A stretch of DNA of 56,933 nucleotides from Candidatus Zhuqueibacterota bacterium (GTDB lineage Bacteria; Zhuqueibacterota; Zhuqueibacteria; Thermofontimicrobiales; Thiofontviventaceae). Both the position numbers and the translations under genes were made by a program. This document shows positions 47,837-56,933 of this stretch, piece by piece; within the stretch, counting starts at the first letter, position 1, and each line of letters begins with the position of its first letter. The notes beneath the pieces were generated by a model. That model was not told where the DNA came from. It searched no databases and was given only the letters and a program-made list of their open reading frames with translations. The stretch spans positions 1 through 56,933 of the forward strand of contig JAFGDW010000077.1 of assembly GCA_016931935.1 (NCBI GenBank), written 5' to 3'.

Positions 47837-49132
47837 ATGATGAAGAAATTATCCATGAGTTTAGCTGTTGTGCTGTGCATGCTTACATTATTTTCAACTG
47901 TAAGCGGCCAATTGCTGGTGGAAAATTTTGACTTTCCGGCAGGGGAAAATTTGACTGATCATGGCTGGGATGTGTTAGAAAGCGGGGGAGAGAATCCTGT
48001 AACTGTATCGTCGGAAGGTTTAAGCTATACCGATTATATATCATCAGGAATCGGAAATGCCGCATTGTTGGATAATACAGGCGAAGATGTAGTAAGATCG
48101 TTCACTGCGCAAACATCTGGTGATATTTATGTTTCATTCTTAGTTAATGCGGATGATGTTGGCGATAATGTCAGTTTTAATGAAGTACTTATTCTAAGCA
48201 GTGCAACTGGTGCAGGCGCACGTTGGGGTCGATTTTGGGTCGATAAAAATTCAACGAGCCTAAGATTCGGTGTAAGTCAATTTACTGAATCAGCAACCTA
48301 CACCGATGCCACATACAGTTTTGGTACAACCTACCTGATTGTTCTAAAATATTCGATTGTGAGTGGTAGTGATAATGACCAAACAAGTTTGTTTGTCTTT
48401 GAATATCCGACATTGCCTGCCACAGAGCCAGTAACACCGACATTGGGGCCAACTGCCTCCTACAATACAGATCCTTCCGATATTGCCCGTATCGTACTTC
48501 GACAGGTAACCGCCTTGAATAATCTAAGAATTGATGGAATTCGAATTGACTCAAGCTGGAATGACGCCCCGCTTCCGGTCGAGCTATCATCGTTTACTTA
48601 TTCCATTGATGGCGGTGACGTGAAACTTGGATGGACAACCGCATCTGAAACCAATAATTTCGGTTTCGATATTGAGCGATCCATAGATGCTAAATGGGAG
48701 AAAGTTGGGTTTGTTGAAGGATGTGGAACAACGTCAGCGCCACAATACTACGAATTCATTGATCATCATATGGCTAACAGGACATGCTACTATCGGCTTC
48801 GACAAATTGATACCGATGGCACATTTTCGTACTCATCAACTTTGTGCGTGGCACCCGATATTCCTGATAAAATTCAACTGGCACAATGTTATCCCAATCC
48901 GTTTAACGCTTCAACAAAGATTTCATACGTATTGTCAGAAGCAAATTTTGTTTCGTTAAAGATTTACGATATGCGCGGAAAGGAAGTAGCGAAATTATAT
49001 GAAGGATTGCAGGCAGCGGATTCCTACTCGGTTCAGTTTGATGCATCAGCGTATTCAAGCGGTGTCTATTTTTATAAGCTGCAAGCCGGCAATGATATTG
49101 TAAAAACACAGAAAATGCTACTGTTGAAATAA
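47837..49132 (+). CDS. Secreted protein with type-A C-terminal sorting domain
   Basis: 431 residues with a signal peptide (cleavage near VSGQ). An N-terminal beta-rich domain (~25-235) is followed by a linker/Ig-like segment (PVELSSFTYSIDGGDVKL ... TSETNNFGFDIERS). The C-terminal ~85 residues are a type-A Por/T9SS-like sorting domain (CYPNPFNASTKISYVL, SSGVYFYKLQAG, KTQKMLLLK). Such domains occur widely in Bacteroidota, Calditrichota and related phyla and mark outer-membrane export. The start at 47837 gives proper spacing from AGGAG; the ATG at 47828 touches it. The substrate is unknown. Confidence 0.85.
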   Translation: MMKKLSMSLAVVLCMLTLFSTVSGQLLVENFDFPAGENLTDHGWDVLESGGENPVTVSSEGLSYTDYISSGIGNAALLDNTGEDVVRSFTAQTSGDIYVSFLVNADDVGDNVSFNEVLILSSATGAGARWGRFWVDKNSTSLRFGVSQFTESATYTDATYSFGTTYLIVLKYSIVSGSDNDQTSLFVFEYPTLPATEPVTPTLGPTASYNTDPSDIARIVLRQVTALNNLRIDGIRIDSSWNDAPLPVELSSFTYSIDGGDVKLGWTTASETNNFGFDIERSIDAKWEKVGFVEGCGTTSAPQYYEFIDHHMANRTCYYRLRQIDTDGTFSYSSTLCVAPDIPDKIQLAQCYPNPFNASTKISYVLSEANFVSLKIYDMRGKEVAKLYEGLQAADSYSVQFDASAYSSGVYFYKLQAGNDIVKTQKMLLLK

Positions 49133-49312
49133 GTAAAACATCATATTTGCATAGCGCCAGCATTCGAACGAGAATACAAACGTTTGTGCTGATCGGTCTC
49201 ACGTTATGTCATTGTGCAATGGCTTGTTTCTGTTTCAATTTAACCGGAGCAACCAATGATTATAATTGTGCATCGAAAGGTATAAAAATTAAAGCGGTTT
49301 ACACTAAAAAAT

Positions 49313-49345
49313 TAGAATGATGAAAACTCATGTTTCATCATTCTA
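49313..49345. terminator. Bidirectional terminator
   Basis: TAGAATGATGAAA (49313-49325) pairs perfectly with TTTCATCATTCTA (49333-49345), a 13-bp stem with an A-run before it and a T-run after it. It sits between the secreted-protein gene and the small minus-strand gene. Confidence 0.75.
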
Positions 49346-49417
49346 TTTTCTGCAATACTTAAACGAAATGACCTGCCCGTTCTGAAATTCCAATATTTAA
49401 AAAATTCGTTACTGATT

Positions 49418-49585
49418 TTACATTTTACCAAATTCCGAATTGGTTCCGGAATTTTTATGAGGAAAAGTCAAATCGTCAATGATATCCTGAGAAGTAACGA
49501 TATCGTTTAGCTTAAGCTCACCGGTTTTCTTTTTAACAAATCTGCCTTTGACATCTTTTACGAAATTACTAAATTGAGTGGACAT
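49418..49585 (-). CDS. Small hypothetical protein, 55 residues
   Basis: Minus-strand frame with AAGGAAA six bases before the ATG. The product starts MSTQFSNFVKDVKGRFVKKK and is polar, with a basic N-terminal half and a C-terminal DDLTFPHKNSG tail. No family was recognised. The convergent terminator at 49313-49345 supports its being transcribed. It is too short to judge by composition alone. Confidence 0.5.
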   Translation of the reverse strand: MSTQFSNFVKDVKGRFVKKKTGELKLNDIVTSQDIIDDLTFPHKNSGTNSEFGKM

Positions 49586-50271
49586 GATATTTTCCTTGTT
49601 TGAAGTTTAATAGATGTATCACAATGCTTATATCAATAGTACATCTTTATCTGCTCAAATTAGGCGTATCAAGCTTACGCCTGTAGTTATTTGCTACTGT
49701 AAGTATCAAATGTTATGCCAACGGAAATGAGTCGGATCGGTACTGCATCTATAGTGGTTAATTTGAATAAATTAGACAGATTATGACTTTTTCTTGAAAA
49801 TGGGAATTTGACGATAGATGACATTAGCTAATAATTTCATGGGACATCAAATGGGACATAATTGATGTCCATCTGCCCGAATCATGCACGATCAATAAAA
49901 GATGCGATGAACATTTTTTGTGTCGCATTGCGTTACATGGGACACGAATCAATTGGAAATTGAACATAGTTAAAATCGTTCCACTTCATTTTCCCTGAAG
50001 CACTTACTATTCCCTCATAAGTGGAATTTACAGAACATAGGTAAGCAACAATCAAATGCTACCATCGAATCGGGATGCGAGATGGTAAGCTCAGGGAAGG
50101 TAATGATCGTTGTTTGGCTATAAAATGCGAGACTGAAAATTTGTTATGACTTGTATAATTATATCATTTTATTTGATTTTTACCATTTCATTTTGTATTA
50201 TACAACCAGCTTGCATGATTACCGGTAAAATTGCATTCATTCAATTTTCTCATTAATATGAAAGCGATTTT
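49586..50271. other. Intergenic region with one hairpin
   Basis: Nearly 700 bp without a supported gene. ATGGGACATCAA (49839-49850) pairs with TTGATGTCCAT (49862-49872) with one bulged base, and ATGGGACA recurs nearby at 49851 and 49937. A segment near 50075-50100 resembles the tail of the GC-rich repeat at 15518-15575. It may be the remains of a mobile element. Confidence 0.35.
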
Positions 50272-51295
50272 ATGAAAGCGCTGATGCTACGAGAATATAA
50301 TCATTTTGAGTACATCGATGTCCCAGAACCGGATACTCACACAGACGAGGTTCTGGTTAAGGTTCATGCATGCGGCATTTGCGGCAGCGACGTCCACGGG
50401 ATGGATGGCAGTACGGGGCGACGGATTTCGCCGATTATTATGGGGCATGAAGCTGCGGGTGTAATTGTAAAAATCGGTAGTGAGGTGAAGCGGTGGCAGG
50501 TTGGTGATCGTGTGACGTTTGATTCCACTATTTATTCCATGGAAGACTGGTTCACCAAAAAAGCTTGTACAATCTTAGCGATAATCGGATGGTACTTGGA
50601 GTTTCGTGTAATGAGTACCGACGTCATGGTGCATTCGCTGAGTACGTGGCTGTCCCACAACATATCCTCTATAAAATTCCCGATAGTGTTACATTCAATC
50701 AGGCTACAATGGTTGAGTCAATGGCTGTGGCTCTGCACGCGGTTGAGCTCACGTCGCTTGTGACAAATGATAGTGCGGCGGTGATCGGCGCTGGCATTAT
50801 CGGTTTGTGTATCATTCAAATTTTAAAAATCAAAGATTGTAGCCTAATCATTGCTGTGGATGTACAATATGAACGATTAGTACTCGCACAAGAGTTAGGA
50901 GCTACGGATGTTGTTAAAAACTGATCCTGTCGAACAAGTTCATAAACTAACGAAAAAAACGAGGCGCTGATGTCGCGTTTGAAGCCGTGGGAACAGCAGT
51001 AACTGTTAGACAGGCGATTGAATGTGTGCGAAAAGATGCAACAATAACGCTCGTTGGCAACATATCTCCCAGTGTCGACATCCCGTTGCAAGCAGTGGTC
51101 ACGCGCCAAGTACGATTACAGGGAAGTTGTGCGAGTTGCGGTGAATGTCCGGCATTACTTTTTTTCATTGAGCAGGGGCGAATCAATGTGGATAGATTGA
51201 TTAGCGCTACAGTACCTTTGGCTGAAGGTGCACATTGCTTTAACCAATTGTATAACAAAGAAAAGGGATTATTGAAGGTTATTTTGAATCCTTAA
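50272..51295 (+). pseudogene. Broken zinc-type alcohol/sorbitol dehydrogenase (MDR family)
   Basis: Three frames read consecutive parts of one medium-chain dehydrogenase. Frame 1 (50272 to about 50560) gives the N-terminal domain with CGICGSDVHG and GHEAAG. Another frame (about 50565-50924) gives AFAEYVAVP and the Rossmann loop AVIGAGIIGL. A third (about 50945-51295) gives the C-terminus (EGAHCFNQLYN). Two frameshifts, near 50560 and 50930, break it. The structural-zinc cysteine loop is also missing. It is a decaying gene, or less likely two sequence errors. Confidence 0.85.
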
Positions 51296-51456
51296 AAATA
51301 GCTAAATTGAGCAATAGGTCAAATTCGACTTTGTCACATTTCTATTTGATGAATTGATATGAGTGTATCGCAAATCGTAGGCAAACGGTGAAATGTTTCA
51401 ACTTCACTCGGCATAAAGCGGTCGTTGACTTCACACTGAGCGAAGTCGAAGTCTGA

Positions 51457-55356
<3,900 letters not shown>

Positions 55357-55597
55357 ATCAATTATTTAAAATTTATAGAATTTTCATTTACTCCCATAAA
55401 TCGCTAATACATGAATCCCATTCATCCACATGAGTGATTGATATCCCGGTATTATTCATCCAAAAATCAGTATAAATAAACCGGGCAGACACTATTGGAA
55501 GGATGATGACAGAAAATTTTAAAATGCGATAAGCAGAAGGCTGATCGCTGACCGCTAAAATAATACGTCGATTTCTAACAAAAAAACAGGACAATTT

Positions 55598-56404
55598 ATG
55601 AGAAAAGTAATTGCTGTGTATATCGACCTGGAGAATGTTGCCGGTATTCTGGATTTGGACAAAATGCTCCAGGACATCATTCTGGAAGAACAAAAGGATG
55701 AACCTGAAGAGCATGTATTTGCCGTGAAATTTGCATGTGGCGACAGCCGGTCGATTGCCAAATTGCGAAAACATTTGGTCAACCACAATTTTGCCATCCG
55801 TGAAGCGCCGCATATCTCCGGCAAGAAAAATCGGGCTGATTTAATTATTAGTATGGATGCATTCGAAAAGCTGTATCTGGATAAACCATCTATCGATCGG
55901 TTTGTGTTTGTTACGAGCGATTCGGACTTTTCCGTGATTATGGATATTTTGCGGAAGTACGGCCGGGAAGTCTGGTTGATCACCAAGGAAGGCGATGAAC
56001 TGCGACCGATTTTTACCAATTCAACGGATAATATCATCACGATTCCCCAAAAAGACAAATCAAGCGCTAAAAAGATTCCTGTTGAAAACAAAACTGAGCC
56101 TGTTACTAAACAACCGAATCAAGTAAAAACAAAACCGAAAAGTAGTGACGGAAATGCAAAAGATGATATCGCCAGAGAGTTGTTCATTCGTGTTCTTAAA
56201 AGTCTCGATCCGAGCAAGGATCATTTGCTCATCACCATTGCAAATAAAATGCGGCAGTTGGACAAATCATTCAAAATTAAAAACACCAGCTTCAAGAAGA
56301 TGACGGTACTGGCGAAGGAATTTGAAAAAGATGAATGGTTTAAATCGCTGAAGAACAAAGATGGGCACTTGCTGATTCATGATTTGGATATGACGGGTGA
56401 GTGA
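55598..56404 (+). CDS. NYN-domain (PIN-like) protein with C-terminal OST-HTH/LOTUS-like domain
   Basis: 268 residues. The NYN/PIN-like nuclease domain (~1-150) has acidic signature residues: VYIDLENVAG, KNRADLIISMDAFE and FVFVTSDSDFSVIM. A charged linker (~150-185) leads to an OST-HTH/LOTUS-like domain (~190-265: DHLLITIANKMRQLDKSF, FKSLKNKDGHLLIHDL). Proteins of this LabA type are predicted RNA-binding nucleases. There is no operon partner, and the gene is flanked by AT-rich gaps. Confidence 0.88.
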   Translation: MRKVIAVYIDLENVAGILDLDKMLQDIILEEQKDEPEEHVFAVKFACGDSRSIAKLRKHLVNHNFAIREAPHISGKKNRADLIISMDAFEKLYLDKPSIDRFVFVTSDSDFSVIMDILRKYGREVWLITKEGDELRPIFTNSTDNIITIPQKDKSSAKKIPVENKTEPVTKQPNQVKTKPKSSDGNAKDDIARELFIRVLKSLDPSKDHLLITIANKMRQLDKSFKIKNTSFKKMTVLAKEFEKDEWFKSLKNKDGHLLIHDLDMTGE

Positions 56405-56568
56405 TGTTGTGGCCTTAATGCTGTACGAAAGATGACGAAATTAATTGATTGTCCAAATCATTTCATAATTTCGTGAATGGAACAATTCCTGATTAATGAA
56501 AAAAACATTAGATTTTTTCTTTCGAAATGAATATTGTATCACAGATAATTGATCGAAGGGCAAAGTGT

Positions 56569-56775
56569 ATGGATTCGGTAACAATATCACCCAAATTTCA
56601 GGTCGTCATTCCTCGAAAGATAAGGGATTCACTCGATCTCAAACCTGGGCAAAAGGTAAGAGTGATACAGTATGGAAAACGAATTGAACTAATCCCCGAA
56701 TTAAAAATCTCTGATATGCGCGGATTTTTGAAAGGAATAAATACTGATTTTACTCGAGAGAAGGATCGACTATGA
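56569..56775 (+). CDS. AbrB/MazE-type antitoxin
   Basis: 68-residue SpoVT/AbrB-fold DNA-binding antitoxin: TISPKFQVVIPRKIRDSLDL and KPGQKVRVIQ. The ATG at 56569 (MDSVTIS) is chosen over 56527 because GAAGGG precedes it and homologues start there. It overlaps the next gene by ATGA, as in VapBC-type operons. Confidence 0.88.
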   Translation: MDSVTISPKFQVVIPRKIRDSLDLKPGQKVRVIQYGKRIELIPELKISDMRGFLKGINTDFTREKDRL

Positions 56776-56858
56776 ACTTAGTTGATTCTTCTGGCTGGCT
56801 GGAATATTTTTTGGATGGAAAAAATGCCCATCTCTTTTGGGAACCACTAAAGCGATGA
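56772..56858 (+). pseudogene. Truncated VapC-like PIN toxin
   Basis: A 28-codon frame begins inside the antitoxin stop. Its product starts MNLVDSSGWLEYFLDGKNA, the N-terminal strand and catalytic Asp of PIN toxins. It ends at TGA (56856-56858) after EPLKR, where a functional toxin would continue to about 130 residues. The following sequence shows no continuation of the fold in any frame I can see. The toxin is lost while the antitoxin is intact. Confidence 0.75.
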
Positions 56859-56865
56859 TGAGCTT

Positions 56866-56886
56866 CCCGCGCGTTTTTTGCGCGGG
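56866..56886. terminator. GC-rich hairpin at the window end
   Basis: CCCGCGC (56866-56872) pairs with GCGCGGG (56880-56886), with T-run loop GTTTTTT. It lies directly behind the truncated toxin and may mark the junction of the sequence that replaced the toxin. Confidence 0.45.
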
Positions 56887-56933
56887 TTAGTTCAATCATT
56901 ATTTAGGCCGCATCCCTTTAGCAGAGACGTTTC

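Overview
The window looks like part of the chromosome of an anaerobic, mesophilic bacterium of the Fibrobacteres-Chlorobi-Bacteroidetes side of the tree, probably a Calditrichota/KSB1-type lineage. The clues are a type-A C-terminal secretion (Por) sorting domain on the protein at 47837-49132, LytTR and sigma-54 regulators, moderate-to-low GC, and a very large investment in multiheme c-type cytochromes and iron-sulfur/NrfD membrane modules. The taxonomic placement is inference; no rRNA or ribosomal gene is present.

Layout. (1) 382-5651: two Mrp/MinD-type ATPase classes (one Mrp, two MinD with inserted ferredoxins), a TrmO-like methyltransferase, a NifX/NifB-like protein and a PAS sigma-54 activator, resembling the Desulfovibrio ORP (orange protein) cluster. 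(2) 5763-12786: a likely outer-membrane electron conduit. It holds a lipoprotein multiheme cytochrome read through an in-frame UGA, a double-rhodanese lipoprotein, a beta-barrel, a dodecaheme cytochrome and a tetraheme lipoprotein, and is flanked by two paralogous TPR proteins with a DDCPCP motif. (3) 13191-21178: an inner-membrane CbcL-like cytochrome c/cytochrome b fusion, a heme-motif sensor kinase with a sigma-54 response regulator, an archaemetzincin, and two GcvH-like proteins that lack the lipoyl lysine. (4) 21543-24769: a Tat-exported ferredoxin, an NrfD-type quinone-interacting protein and a 13-heme cytochrome. (5) 24962-29385: a membrane LytTR regulator, four 20-bp-spaced direct repeats, then a polyferredoxin/TPR/DsbD-like operon. 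(6) 29693-35172: an SDR protein and a second heme-motif kinase/sigma-54 regulator pair plus a CheY-like protein. (7) 35610-47338: a second ferredoxin/NrfD/nonaheme module coupled to a periplasmic [NiFe] hydrogenase with its protease and HypA, B, F, C and D; hypE is not in the window. (8) 47837-56933: a secreted protein, a broken alcohol dehydrogenase, a secreted GH2 beta-galactosidase with a LamG insertion, a NYN protein and a damaged toxin-antitoxin pair.

Together these genes describe quinone- and hydrogen-linked electron flow through membrane complexes into periplasmic multiheme cytochromes and probably across the outer membrane, controlled by sigma-54 activators with redox or heme sensors. 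The most striking single observation is the UGA at 6845-6847 in the conduit cytochrome. It is followed, at the distance expected for a bacterial SECIS element, by a stem-loop with a guanine in the second loop position, so the protein is probably a selenocysteine-containing multiheme cytochrome. Coding starts were adjusted where a Shine-Dalgarno sequence, signal peptide or stop/start overlap decided them.
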